Source: Devosia salina
Lineage (GTDB): Bacteria > Pseudomonadota > Alphaproteobacteria > Rhizobiales > Devosiaceae
Reading direction: 5' to 3'
DNA length: 64,000 nucleotides
Assembly: GCF_019504385.1 (NCBI RefSeq)
Contig: NZ_CP080590.1
Coordinates: 3,204,001 to 3,268,000, forward strand
Part shown: positions 7,787-16,596 of the stretch, in pieces
Layout: every line of letters starts with the position of its first letter
Numbering within the stretch: position 1 is the stretch's first letter
The notes under the pieces: model-generated
Told to the model about the DNA's origin: nothing
Database searches by the model: none
The model's input: the letters and a program-made list of their open reading frames with translations, nothing else
Made by a program: the position numbers and the translations under genes

Positions 7787-9095
7787 GTGCAACGACGAGT
7801 CCCCCCGTGTCGCCGCGTCGGAACTCGATGCGTCCAGAGTTGAGTGCAAGAATCTCACTTGCGATAGCCAAGCCTAAGCCGCTGCCTGAAGTGGCCTCGT
7901 CCAGCCGCTGGCCGCGCCGGCCCAGTTGAGGAAGTCGCTCTTCGGGAACGCCGGGACCGTCATCCGAAATTTCGATCGTGGCGTTGGCGCCAATGACTGT
8001 GCTGCGAACGGTGACCCGTGTCGAAGCCCATTTGGCGGCATTTTCAAGAGTGATGCCGATCAGTTCCATCAGGTCCTGTCGGTGAATGTCGACCTGGTGG
8101 TCCTGGGACAGATCTGCCAGCCAGTGCAGTGCTTCGCCTCTTCCGGTTTTCTTGAGCACCGCAATTGTCCGTAGTACGGCGTTGTTGAGCGACGTGCTTT
8201 CGCGGTGTTCGCTCTTGCGCAGGCGCAAGGTCGTCAGGCGCATCTGATAGTCCACGCGCTTTGACATTTCAAAAGCCAGATCATCGATCAGATCGGCGTC
8301 CCTTTCGTTACCCTTCTCGCGCACGCGGACCGCGATACCGTGCAGCGCCGCCAGCGGAGTCTTGAGGCCATGGGCAAGGTCGGAAGCGCGCTGACGCGCC
8401 CTTTCCATATTGGCCTCACGTTCCTCAAGGAGAGCATTCACTTCGTTCGCCAGCGGCCGCACTTCGGTGGGAAACCGGCCCAAGAGGCGAGAATTTTGCC
8501 CTTGCCTCACCGCGTCCACGGCCGTCCTTAACTTGTCGAGCGGGACGAGACCAAGGCGAAGCTGGAACCAAGCGGCGATAAGAATAAAGGCGCCCAAAAG
8601 CGCGAACAGTCGCGCGGTGTCCCACAGGAACAGTCTGGCTGCTTCGTGTATTGGACCATGATCTTCACCGACAGTCAGTCGCACGGACTGCCCACCGGTT
8701 GCGATTGTCCGGGCCACATAGATGATGTGCCACTCGTCCCCGTGCTCGAAATGACCCGTCGTAGCTTGGTTGGAGGTGACGGGAAGAACCGTGTCCCATA
8801 GTGAGCGCGAGCGGAGCAAAGCCTGATTCTCCGGCACCTCTATTTGCCAATAGCGCCCGCCGAGCGGTGTTTCGTATCGGGGATCGGGCAGCGGACCGGA
8901 GAGGCCGTTCTGCGGCGCGTCCTCGTCGAGCAGGGCAACAAGACGGGTCAGGGCAGCCTCAAGGTCCTGGCGTACGTCGCGTTCAAGGCTCGAGACAAAC
9001 AGATACTGCAATACGATGGCTGACGCAGCGAGCGATCCGATCACCCAGATGGCAGACAGGGCCATCAAGCGAAGTTTGATCGAATGAAGCTTCAA
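7761..9095 (-). CDS. Sensor histidine kinase, PhoQ/OmpR-partner type
   Basis: The 444-residue kinase has two membrane segments (near residues 8-32 and 160-185) enclosing a periplasmic sensor domain of about 130 residues, then a HAMP-like linker. The dimerisation helix carries the phosphoacceptor His in DLAHGLKTPLAALHG. The ATPase domain shows N-box TLENAAKWAS, G1 DDGPGVPEERL and G2 GSGLGLAIA. The start overlaps the response-regulator stop by four bases (ATGA), so the two are translationally coupled. With the secreted-protein gene upstream it forms a three-gene operon. The ligand is not evident from the sequence. Confidence 0.92.
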   Translation of the reverse strand: MKLHSIKLRLMALSAIWVIGSLAASAIVLQYLFVSSLERDVRQDLEAALTRLVALLDEDAPQNGLSGPLPDPRYETPLGGRYWQIEVPENQALLRSRSLWDTVLPVTSNQATTGHFEHGDEWHIIYVARTIATGGQSVRLTVGEDHGPIHEAARLFLWDTARLFALLGAFILIAAWFQLRLGLVPLDKLRTAVDAVRQGQNSRLLGRFPTEVRPLANEVNALLEEREANMERARQRASDLAHGLKTPLAALHGIAVRVREKGNERDADLIDDLAFEMSKRVDYQMRLTTLRLRKSEHRESTSLNNAVLRTIAVLKKTGRGEALHWLADLSQDHQVDIHRQDLMELIGITLENAAKWASTRVTVRSTVIGANATIEISDDGPGVPEERLPQLGRRGQRLDEATSGSGLGLAIASEILALNSGRIEFRRGDTGGLVVALTLPLAPH

Positions 9096-9757
9096 AAGCC
9101 GTCGCCCAACGTATAGCCAAAGCCGCGGCGTGTTTTGACAACATCGCGTCCAAGGCGCTTCCGAACCCTTGCAACCAGAACCTCCACGGCATTGGAGTCC
9201 CGCTCGTAGTCCTGGCGGTACAGGTGCTCAGTGATTTCAAGTTGCGTCACGACGCGACCGCGATTGTGCAACAGGTATGAAACGAGCTTGAACTCCTGCG
9301 GGCTGAGGTCCAGCGGTAGGCCGTCTTTCGTCACCTGCATGGTGCGAGTGTCGAGCTCGTAAGGTCCGAATTCTTCCCTCGAAGAGGCCAGTCCACCGCT
9401 GCGTCTGATCAATGCCCGCAGCCGTGCAACGATCTCCATGATATGAAAGGGTTTGACCACATAGTCGTCAGCGCCTGCTTCGATGCCTTCTACGCGCTCC
9501 TCCCATTGGCCTCGGGCAGTGAGGATGAGCACCGGCATCAGACGCTTGGCCCTTCGCCACCGTTTTAAGACGGTGAGACCGTCCATTTGGGGAAGTCCCA
9601 GGTCAAGCACGACAGCGTCGAAGTTTTCCGTCTCACCGCGGAACAGGGCGCCTTCCCCCTCCTTCTCGCGCTCGACACCAAAACCTGACTTGCTCAATGC
9701 GATCGTCAATGTCTCGGCAATTTGATCGTCGTCTTCGCACACAAGAATGCGCATCAC
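9092..9757 (-). CDS. OmpR/PhoP-family response regulator
   Basis: The 221-residue protein has a receiver domain (acidic pocket CEDDD, phosphoacceptor Asp52 in AVVLDLGLP, TAR at about 80, VVKPF with the conserved Lys) and a C-terminal winged helix (LSPQEFKLVSYLLHNRGRVV ... VARVRKRLG). It is the DNA-binding partner of the kinase encoded next. It overlaps both neighbours by four bases. The repeated 22-nt element in front of this operon and of the 7157 gene is the best candidate for its binding site, which would make the system autoregulated. Confidence 0.93.
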   Translation of the reverse strand: MMRILVCEDDDQIAETLTIALSKSGFGVEREKEGEGALFRGETENFDAVVLDLGLPQMDGLTVLKRWRRAKRLMPVLILTARGQWEERVEGIEAGADDYVVKPFHIMEIVARLRALIRRSGGLASSREEFGPYELDTRTMQVTKDGLPLDLSPQEFKLVSYLLHNRGRVVTQLEITEHLYRQDYERDSNAVEVLVARVRKRLGRDVVKTRRGFGYTLGDGF

Positions 9758-10311
9758 TCGCTCCCTATATAGCGCCCGGAGCGTGCATAGTAATATTGGA
9801 CCGAGAGGCGTTCGGCCTGATCAATCACCTTGATGGCGTAGACCAGTATCTGGCCCACCTTGAGGAGCTCTGCGTCGACCATCTCTGCCCCGGAACGCTG
9901 GTGGACGATTTCGGTCAGTTCGGAGAGGGGCAAAGCTTGATGTGTTTGCACCAAAACCAGCGCCTCGTCCGTGTTCAAGGAGACGGCGCCGGAGAGGGGG
10001 GTGCTGCCTCCATGTGCCTTCTCGCCACCACCGTCGTTGTCAGCATCCGCTGCGCTGTCGTTGCCTGAGGAGGTGGCGCCGCCATGGTTGGAATTGCGAT
10101 TGCTCTGATGACTGTTATCTGCGGCCCTATCCGGGGGGCCGTGCGCATCGCCGTTACGGCTCGGCGCTCCTTCGCCACCGCCACCGCTCTGTGAGTTCAC
10201 GGCGGCGCCGGCTCTTTGTGCGCTGCTGCCACCCTGTCCTTTGCCCTGAGCAGCGCTTGGCGCAACTAAGGCGGCCATCAGCAGTAATGCGAGCAAGAGA
10301 CGAATAAACAT
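9754..10311 (-). CDS. Secreted protein, first gene of the two-component operon
   Basis: The 185-residue product has a signal peptide (IRLLLALLLMAALVAPSAA before QGK). A long low-complexity Gly/Ser/Asn/Asp linker (residues 25-105) precedes a C-terminal domain of about 75 residues (ALPLSELTEIVHQ ... GQILVYAIKVIDQ ... VQYYYARSGRYI) that resembles PepSY-like or peptidase-inhibitor folds by pattern only. Its place as first gene before the regulator and kinase, with four-base overlaps, suggests it acts in the periplasm as ligand, modulator or target of the kinase. That is inference. Confidence 0.7.
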   Translation of the reverse strand: MFIRLLLALLLMAALVAPSAAQGKGQGGSSAQRAGAAVNSQSGGGGEGAPSRNGDAHGPPDRAADNSHQSNRNSNHGGATSSGNDSAADADNDGGGEKAHGGSTPLSGAVSLNTDEALVLVQTHQALPLSELTEIVHQRSGAEMVDAELLKVGQILVYAIKVIDQAERLSVQYYYARSGRYIGSE

Positions 10312-10334
10312 GGCTCACCATCTTACCCGCTTCA

Positions 10335-10356
10335 AGCTGACGAAAACCTTACAGCC
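10335..10356 (-). promoter_or_regulatory. Candidate operator, copy 2 of the shared 22-nt element
   Basis: On the plus strand it reads AGCTGACGAAAAC then CTTACAGCC, differing from 7037-7058 at three central positions. It lies 24-45 bp before the start codon at 10311. Relative to the downstream gene it is in the opposite orientation from copy 1. The ends are near-palindromic (CTGAC ... TTACAG), which fits a dimeric regulator. Confidence 0.55.
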
Positions 10357-10434
10357 AAACCAACTGATCCATCAGCCGGTCAGTGCTATGATTGTAGCGT
10401 TGACGGTCCATTGAACCGGTTGACCTTCAAGGAA

Positions 10435-10490
10435 CCCCTGGCTTTCAGACGCTTGCCCCCCGCGGTCTGTGAGCTAGGGGCCTTTGTTTT
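10435..10490 (+). terminator. Nested hairpin with U-run: terminator or small-RNA 3' end
   Basis: CCCCTGGCT (10435-10443) pairs with AGCTAGGGG (10472-10480) with one G-U pair. Inside it CAGAC (10446-10450) pairs with GTCTG (10465-10469). CCTTTGTTTT follows at 10481-10490. No plus-strand gene ends just before it, so it may close an unannotated small RNA starting in 10360-10430. Alternatively it belongs to the leader of the gene at 10696. Confidence 0.45.
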
Positions 10491-10695
10491 CCAATCGGGC
10501 ATTCGACCGGGATCAGAAGGATATGCCGGAGTGTGTCCCGCAGCGTGAGCGCGATACGCGTTCTGAGGGCAAGCGGAGCCATTGCCAAGCCCTGCGATTC
10601 TTCGCGGCGCGGCCTCATCTGTCCATGCTATATTGCTTTCCCGTGGAAAATTCGTCCCTGCCTTGCGGTCGTGGGTCTTCTGCTAGAATGCAAGC

Positions 10696-11082
10696 ATGAG
10701 CAGCTTTATTGGTCGAGCAAAGAGTTGGGCCCGAGGTGTCAAGCGTGACGTCGTCGCACTGTGGATTGCGGCAAGAGATCTGCGCACGCCAGTTATCGCC
10801 AAGGTCGCTGCGGCGTGTGTCGCCGCCTATGCACTGTCGCCTGTTGACCTCATCCCCGACTTTGTCCCGGTCCTGGGCTACCTTGACGACCTCTTGATCG
10901 TTCCGCTCGGCATTTTGCTGGCGGTCAAGCTTATCCCCGTACCACTCATGAGCGATTTCCGGCTTGAAGCAAGCAAGCGAGAGGGCAAACCTATTAGCCG
11001 GGTGGGGCTGGCCGTCGTGGTGTTCATCTGGGTGCTTGGCGCTGCCCTGAGTGCTTGGTGGGCTTGGAAGGTGCTGGCTTAG
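10696..11082 (+). CDS. DUF1232 (YkvA-like) membrane protein
   Basis: The 128-residue protein contains the DUF1232 core AYALSPVDLIPDFVPVLGYL followed by DDLLIVPLGILLAVKLIP, and ends in a membrane helix (GLAVVVFIWVLGAALSAWWAW). The family is widespread with no settled function and is often linked to membrane stress. It stands alone, with the hairpin at 10435-10490 upstream. The start is the ATG after a purine-poor leader, so the exact N-terminus is moderately sure. Confidence 0.85.
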   Translation: MSSFIGRAKSWARGVKRDVVALWIAARDLRTPVIAKVAAACVAAYALSPVDLIPDFVPVLGYLDDLLIVPLGILLAVKLIPVPLMSDFRLEASKREGKPISRVGLAVVVFIWVLGAALSAWWAWKVLA

Positions 11083-11084
11083 TT

Positions 11085-11610
11085 CAGGGCTACCCAAGGT
11101 GGTCTGAGCAGCACTCATGGTCCAGTCCGCAGCCGGCCTGGCCAGATCCAGATGACAGATCGATCGATGGCCGGGTTGAATGGGACCTTCCGCTCTTCGA
11201 TGACGACCTTGGTTTTTCTAGCGTCCACACTCTGGAAGCCCTTGCGTGGTTCGGCAACTGCTTGACGTAGGTGCGATTAGTATCGAGGTCGAAAGCGTCG
11301 TTACCCACGACGAATTGACGTAGGCGCAGGGCAGAGTCCCCCGCGGGGATCGGCTGCTGTGCAAGCGTGGCTTTAGCCTTTTCGGTCCCCAAGTATGTAG
11401 TTAGGACGTCCGCGTCGAAGGTTTCGGCGGTAATGAACTACAGGACACTATCCCAAGTCGGTTTGACGTGGTGGCCTTGTAGCGCGATGCGCTGAAACTC
11501 GAGAGGTACCTCGACGAGGTGCGGGAGGAGAGCGGTCACCGAACTATTGGCGAATGTTCCCTGAGTGTCCCCCACGAGGGTTAGGCCAAAGCGATCGCGT
11601 TCAATTGGAA
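11085..11610 (-). pseudogene. Possible decayed gene with an in-frame stop
   Basis: One minus-strand frame reads through most of this gap with protein-like sequence: RFGLTLVGDTQGTFANSSV, ALLPHLVEVPLEFQRIAL, then a TAG at 11438-11440, then FITAETFDADVLTTYLGTE and ALRLRQFVVGNDAFDLDT. I recognise no family, and there is no clear start. The case for a pseudogene rests on the continuous plausible reading across one stop codon and on the absence of any other gene in the gap. It could be chance. Confidence 0.25.
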
Positions 11611-11641
11611 GCTGAGCATAGTTGAAGCGACGAATCTGTCG

Positions 11642-12013
11642 TCAACGGAGGGCGTCGCAACCGGATACGAAAAGTGCCGCCAGTGCAAAATATGTCATGG
11701 CGAGCGCCGACAAACCGGTCAGCAGCCGCATTGCCCCTTTGAGGAAGGGCCATTGGTCTTCTGGAGGCGACGTGGCGGCCAGCGCACGGAGCACAATTTC
11801 GGGCCACAGCATCGCCGCCCCCGCACATCCCACGAGAAGGATACTGATGGCGCCCACCAGCACCTTGATCGTCCCCGCAGGCCATGCAGCAAAGGCGCAT
11901 AGCGAGGACTGAGCGCCATAGATCAATGTCAGGTTGATTGCCCATAGGATGGGGCCGGTGATCAGAAAGACGTAAGTGCCGATCATCTGCCGGGGAGAAT
12001 GTCTATCATCCAT
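11642..12013 (-). CDS. Small four-helix membrane protein of the oxidase operon
   Basis: The 123-residue protein has four hydrophobic segments (near residues 10-35, 45-70, 95-115 and the C-terminus). Features include GTYVFLITGPILWAINLTLIYG and a C-terminal ALFVSGCDALR. It starts five bases after the COX1-COX3 stop, making it the last gene of the operon. It is probably an accessory or assembly protein of this oxidase; I cannot name the family. Confidence 0.65.
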   Translation of the reverse strand: MDDRHSPRQMIGTYVFLITGPILWAINLTLIYGAQSSLCAFAAWPAGTIKVLVGAISILLVGCAGAAMLWPEIVLRALAATSPPEDQWPFLKGAMRLLTGLSALAMTYFALAALFVSGCDALR

Positions 12014-12018
12014 CGGAT

Positions 12019-14547
12019 TTATCCCAGTTGCCGGGGAAAGCCGTGGATCAGCAGCAGTCCGAACAGGCCCTGCCCCACGGCATAGTAATATAGAAGAGCC
12101 GCGTTATCGAAGGTCACGCGCCGCTGGCCGGTGATTTGTTTGGTGGAAAGACGCGCCACCGCGAACAGGCACATGATGATGACGGCGAAGGCGATCTGCC
12201 CCTCCAGCACCGAGGCCATGTAGACCATTGCGCCATAGGACGAGTCAGTCGGTCGCAGGCCGGTTTGCCAGTGCCCCCAGATTTCCAGGACAACGGCCCC
12301 GGCCATCAGCGCAGTCGCCAGCACCAGCAGGCCCATGCCGCCCCAATGCCTGCGCTCGCTTTCCGGCAGGATGCGACCGCACCACATCATGCAGCCGGCA
12401 CCCACGGCCAGCATGGCCGCCGACAGCACCGGATAGATCGGGCTGGGCGGCGCGGGCGCGCCCGCCCAGACATCGGGCGAAACCGTCCAGAGATAGAGAT
12501 AGGAAAAGAAGTAACTGACATAGAGCGAGGCACCCACCAGCATCAGCACAACCATGGCCCACCAGCTGTGTGAGAGCGGGCCGGTTACATAGGTGGGCAG
12601 CCGCAGTCCCTTGGCGACTTCCACATCGCCCTGGCTAGGGCGATCAAGTTCCCAGGTCCAGAACAGGCAGGCGGCTATCGCCACGATGCCGCTCGCCAAG
12701 GCCAACGGAACCTGCTTGACGGTGAGGAGTAGGAAGAAGCCCGCAGTACCCGCGGCAGCAACCAAATGCGTCCAGCTCGGACCGGGCATTTGCAGCACAT
12801 ATTGCGGCTTGGCCTGGACGGCCGAGGTCACCAGTGTCTCGCGCCGATGGGTTGGGGCATTGGGCAGATAATGGTGGCCAGCGTCGACCTCCCTGGCCAG
12901 CCCGGGCTGGTCCCACAGCGGTTCAAGGCTCGTGACATGGGGGATCGACCGCGTGGAATAGACGCCATTCGGGAGGAATTCGAGCGTGCCGGCGCCCCAG
13001 GGATTCTCCGGACCACCCTCTCCGAAACGGAAATTGCGGATGAGATCGATGATGAACACACCGACGCCGGCCGCCATGATGAAGGCGCCAGCCGTGGAAA
13101 TGGAGTTGAGAACGTCCCAGCCCAGATTGGACGGATAGGTCCAGACGCGGCGCGGCATGCCGGAGAGCCCGGTAATATGCATGGGGAAGAAGGCGGTGTT
13201 GAAGCCAATGAACATCAACCAGAACGCCCACTTGCCCAGGCGCTCCGAAAGCATCCGGCAGCTCACCAGCGGCGCCCAGTAATAAAACGTGGCAAACAGG
13301 GGGAACACCATGCCGCCCACCAACACATAGTGGAAATGGGCGACGATGAAATAGCTGTCATGGGCCTGGAAGTCGAAGGGCACAACGGCCACCATCACGC
13401 CGGTCAGTCCACCGAGGACGAAGATGAACAGAAAGCCCAGGATGAAAAGGGATGGCACTGTGATGCGGAAGCGCTTGCGCCCGGCGGCCATGGTGGCGAT
13501 CCAGGAGAAGACCTGAATGCCGGAGGGGATGGCGACTGCCATGCTCGCGGCCGAGAAGAAGGCCAGGCTCAATCCCGGAATGCCCGTGGTAAACATGTGG
13601 TGCACCCATAGGCCAAAGCTGAAGAAGCCGGTGGCGATCAGCGCCACCACGATCAGCCGGTAACCGACTAGCGGCGTCTGGGCCATGGTCGGGATCATCA
13701 TCGAGACCAGCCCGGCTGCCGGCAGAAAGATGATATAGACCTCGGGATGCCCGAAGAACCAGAACAGGTGCTGCCACAGCAGCGCATCGCCCCCTAGGGC
13801 GGCGGTGAAGAACGGCCAGCCAAAGGCCCGCTCGATCTCCAGCAGCATGGTGGCCAGGATCACCGCAGGAAATGCGAACACGATCATCGCCGCAAAGATG
13901 AGCATTGCCCATGCGAAGATCGGCATCTTTGCCAGCGTCATGCCGGGCGGTCGGGTGCGCAGCACCCCCACGATGATCTCGATGGCCCCGGCAATGGCTG
14001 AAATCTCGATAAAGCCAATGCCAAGGAGCCAGAAATCGGCATTGTTACCCGGTTGATACTCCGTCAGCGTCAGCGGCGGATACATGAACCAGCCGCCCTT
14101 GGGCGCCATGTCGTAGAAGACGGTCGAAAAGAACACGAGCCCGCCGATGATATAGGCCCAGATCGCGAAGGCGCTGAGGCGCGGAAAGGGCAGATCGCGT
14201 GCAGCCAGCATCTGCGGCAGGAGCAAGACGCCCAGCGCCTCCACTGCCGGCACCGCGAACAGAAACATCATCGTCGTGCCGTGGGTGGTGAAGATCTGGT
14301 TGTAGAGATCCTGGCTGAGGAAGTTGTTGTCGCCTACTGCAAGTTGGGTGCGCATCAATAGCGCCAGGATGCCGGCCATCACGAAGAACAGAAAGGCAGC
14401 GCCGATATAGAGCGTGCCGATGACGGTGTTGTTCACGGCCGTGGGCAGGCGAAATCCTTTGGGGGTCGCCCAGATGCGCTCGAGTTCCTCCAGTTCGCCA
14501 TCCGGGCGAGGATCGGGATTGGGAAGTGCGACGTGCTTGTCGGTCAT
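12019..14547 (-). CDS. ctaD: Cytochrome c oxidase subunits I and III, fused
   Basis: The 842-residue membrane protein joins two oxidase subunits. Residues about 1-570 are COX1: low-spin haem and haem-copper ligands appear in THGTTMMF, WFFGHPEVYI (His-Tyr pair for CuB), GLWVHHMF and FIVAHFHYVLVGG. Residues about 610-842 are a COX3 domain (LSHSWWAMVVLMLVGASLY ... SVLEGQIAF). Fused COX1-COX3 genes are known in some caa3-type oxidases. It reduces O2 to water using electrons from cytochrome c and pumps protons. It lies between the exchanger gene (4-bp gap) and a small membrane gene. Confidence 0.93.
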   Translation of the reverse strand: MTDKHVALPNPDPRPDGELEELERIWATPKGFRLPTAVNNTVIGTLYIGAAFLFFVMAGILALLMRTQLAVGDNNFLSQDLYNQIFTTHGTTMMFLFAVPAVEALGVLLLPQMLAARDLPFPRLSAFAIWAYIIGGLVFFSTVFYDMAPKGGWFMYPPLTLTEYQPGNNADFWLLGIGFIEISAIAGAIEIIVGVLRTRPPGMTLAKMPIFAWAMLIFAAMIVFAFPAVILATMLLEIERAFGWPFFTAALGGDALLWQHLFWFFGHPEVYIIFLPAAGLVSMMIPTMAQTPLVGYRLIVVALIATGFFSFGLWVHHMFTTGIPGLSLAFFSAASMAVAIPSGIQVFSWIATMAAGRKRFRITVPSLFILGFLFIFVLGGLTGVMVAVVPFDFQAHDSYFIVAHFHYVLVGGMVFPLFATFYYWAPLVSCRMLSERLGKWAFWLMFIGFNTAFFPMHITGLSGMPRRVWTYPSNLGWDVLNSISTAGAFIMAAGVGVFIIDLIRNFRFGEGGPENPWGAGTLEFLPNGVYSTRSIPHVTSLEPLWDQPGLAREVDAGHHYLPNAPTHRRETLVTSAVQAKPQYVLQMPGPSWTHLVAAAGTAGFFLLLTVKQVPLALASGIVAIAACLFWTWELDRPSQGDVEVAKGLRLPTYVTGPLSHSWWAMVVLMLVGASLYVSYFFSYLYLWTVSPDVWAGAPAPPSPIYPVLSAAMLAVGAGCMMWCGRILPESERRHWGGMGLLVLATALMAGAVVLEIWGHWQTGLRPTDSSYGAMVYMASVLEGQIAFAVIIMCLFAVARLSTKQITGQRRVTFDNAALLYYYAVGQGLFGLLLIHGFPRQLG

Positions 14548-14551
14548 GCCA

Positions 14552-15604
14552 TCACCTCAGGAAAAACAGGACCAAGAGGCCACAAAGATATGTGCCGAGC
14601 ACCGCAAGGGAATCGTATCCCATGCGCAGGACAGTCCTGTTGCGGCGCTCGGCGAGGCCCACCACGAAGATGGCCGTGACAGTTATGGCGATGATGCTGG
14701 CAAAGCCCTCATAGGGTCCGGTGTCATTCATCACCGCGCCCCCACCGCCGGCCAGGTCGATAATGAACAGGAAGGAGACGTCGAACAGATTGGTGCCGAA
14801 AATGTCGGACACCGCCATGGTGTAGAGCCCGGCGCGCACCGCACTGATGACGGTGCTGACCTCAGGGAGCGAGGTTGAAAGGGCCACAAGAACCGAACCC
14901 ACGAAGCTCTCCCCCAGCCCGCTCTGCTCCGCCAAGGCGTCTCCGGTGCGCGACAGCAGATAGCCGGCAACCACAATCACGGCCCCGGCCAGGGTGGCGC
15001 GCCATAATGCCCATTTGAGCGTCTTGTCCTCGTCCTTTTCCGCCGCCTTGTCGGCGCGCTGTTGCTCGCTCTCTTCTGAAACCGAAGTATCGGTTGGCTT
15101 CCAGGAGACATCCTGCTGCACCTTGGCCAGGATATAGAGGCTCAGACCCGTGACCCCGAGCAAAAGCCACATCCAGATACCCACGCCCAGCACGGGCGTA
15201 TCGCCCACTATGATGGACGCCGTGACGATCGAGAGCAGCACGATTTTGAGGCCCGCCTGAAGGATGACCTTGGGGTCGGGCAGCACGCTGGTCAGTGCGT
15301 CGCGCCCGATCAGCATGTCCGCGATGGCCAGGATGGCCACCTGCATGGCGATGCCGCCGAGGATGGAATTGACGGCCAGGTCCGGCGCATCGGTTACCGC
15401 GGAGGTGATCGCCACGGCCAATTCAGGCAGGGAGGTCACGCCCCCCAGCAGAACGATGCCGATGAGGGCCTGGCCGATGCCAGTGCGTTCGCTGATGACA
15501 TTGGCATAGCGCGCGATCTTGGTTCCCGCGATCCAGACGGCGGCAGCGGAGCCGATAAAGACGAGGATGTTGATCCACACGGGCGTGTTGGCAAAGTTGA
15601 TCAT
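14552..15604 (-). CDS. Na+/Ca2+-exchanger (CaCA) family membrane protein
   Basis: The 350-residue protein has the two alpha-repeats of the cation/Ca2+ exchanger superfamily. One is near residues 40-75 (GIVLLGGVTSLPELAVAITSA) and the other near 235-275 (LVALSTSLPEVSTVISAV, then SDIFGTNLFD), each with the ion-binding Glu. About ten membrane helices flank a charged cytosolic loop (residues 165-195). It is encoded inside the oxidase operon, two bases after coxB and four before the COX1-COX3 gene, so it is surely co-transcribed. Family members swap Ca2+ or other cations for Na+ or H+. The ion used here is unknown. Confidence 0.88.
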   Translation of the reverse strand: MINFANTPVWINILVFIGSAAAVWIAGTKIARYANVISERTGIGQALIGIVLLGGVTSLPELAVAITSAVTDAPDLAVNSILGGIAMQVAILAIADMLIGRDALTSVLPDPKVILQAGLKIVLLSIVTASIIVGDTPVLGVGIWMWLLLGVTGLSLYILAKVQQDVSWKPTDTSVSEESEQQRADKAAEKDEDKTLKWALWRATLAGAVIVVAGYLLSRTGDALAEQSGLGESFVGSVLVALSTSLPEVSTVISAVRAGLYTMAVSDIFGTNLFDVSFLFIIDLAGGGGAVMNDTGPYEGFASIIAITVTAIFVVGLAERRNRTVLRMGYDSLAVLGTYLCGLLVLFFLR

Positions 15605-15606
15605 GG

Positions 15607-16596
15607 CTAGCGCAACCCTTCCAGGTAGCTGGCCAGATCGGCCAGTTGATCGTCCAAAAAGATGCCGTAAGGCGGCATCCGGTTTTCCGGCTTAATGTGC
15701 TGGTTATTGACGATGAACGCGGCGAAGGCTTCTGCAGTGTTCGGCAGGGTCGCCGCCGCCAGGGAATGCCTGGCGCCCACATGGGTGAGGTCCGGCCCGA
15801 TCGTTCCGTCCGCAGCTGTTCCGCGCACCGCGTGACACCCGCCGCAGCCGCTGCTGAGAAACAGGTCCTGTCCCCGTTCCTGGCGCTCGTCCCCTGGGGG
15901 TTGGGCATCTGCACCTTCCTGGGCCAGCCAGGCCTCGAAGAGTTCCGGAGTTTGCGCGACCACATGGAAGGCCATGAATGCATGCGCGCCGCCGCAATAT
16001 TCTGCGCACTGACCCCGCGTTATGCCCGCTTTGGTGGCAGTGACCGTCATCTGGTTGGTGCGACCGGGGATCATGTCGAGCTTGCCAGCCAAGCTTGGCG
16101 CCCAGAAACTGTGAATCACATCGGCCGTGGTGAGATCCAGCGTGACTGCCTCACCCACCGGCAGATGGATCTCATTGGCAGACTCCACCCTGCGCCCATC
16201 CGCCATTTCATAGGTAACCCGCCACCACCACTGCTCGCCGCTGACCGCAATGCGCAGGGCTGTGCCGCGCGCCTCCGCCTGGGAGCCTGCCTGGAGCAGA
16301 ACGAAGCCGTAGACCAGCAGCGCCGTCAGCACGACCACTGGAAAGGCGATACCCAGCCACTTGACCAGTCCCTCGCCTGCGAGACGCTGCCGCAGGCTCT
16401 GCGATCCAAGAATGGCGACGGATGCCAGCACGATGACCAGGACAAAAATGGCAATGCCGCCCCAGGTCATCATCCAGAACAACGCATTGATCTGTTCGGC
16501 GTCGTGACCGGTCGGATGGAATGCCGATTGCTGCGCGGAGCAGCCCGCCACGATAGGCAGACAGAGCAACCCTGCGAGCATGGAGCGCATACTCAT
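15607..16596 (-). CDS. coxB: Cytochrome c oxidase subunit II fused to cytochrome c
   Basis: The 329-residue protein starts with a lipoprotein-like signal (LLCLPIVAGCSAQQ). Two membrane helices and a CuA cupredoxin domain follow. CuA ligands are visible in VIHSFWAPSLAGKLDMIPG and CAEYCGGAHAFM. The C-terminal 90 residues are a cytochrome c domain with CGGCH and the distal Met in NRMPPYG. A fused cytochrome defines caa3-type oxidases, which pass electrons from a tethered c haem to CuA. It overlaps the triheme cytochrome gene by four bases. Confidence 0.93.
   Translation of the reverse strand: MSMRSMLAGLLCLPIVAGCSAQQSAFHPTGHDAEQINALFWMMTWGGIAIFVLVIVLASVAILGSQSLRQRLAGEGLVKWLGIAFPVVVLTALLVYGFVLLQAGSQAEARGTALRIAVSGEQWWWRVTYEMADGRRVESANEIHLPVGEAVTLDLTTADVIHSFWAPSLAGKLDMIPGRTNQMTVTATKAGITRGQCAEYCGGAHAFMAFHVVAQTPELFEAWLAQEGADAQPPGDERQERGQDLFLSSGCGGCHAVRGTAADGTIGPDLTHVGARHSLAAATLPNTAEAFAAFIVNNQHIKPENRMPPYGIFLDDQLADLASYLEGLR

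Noticed and set aside
12766..13611. 281-residue plus-strand ORF opposite the oxidase gene
   Set aside because: It is a shadow of the COX1-COX3 coding strand, rich in His, Gly and Asp without structure.
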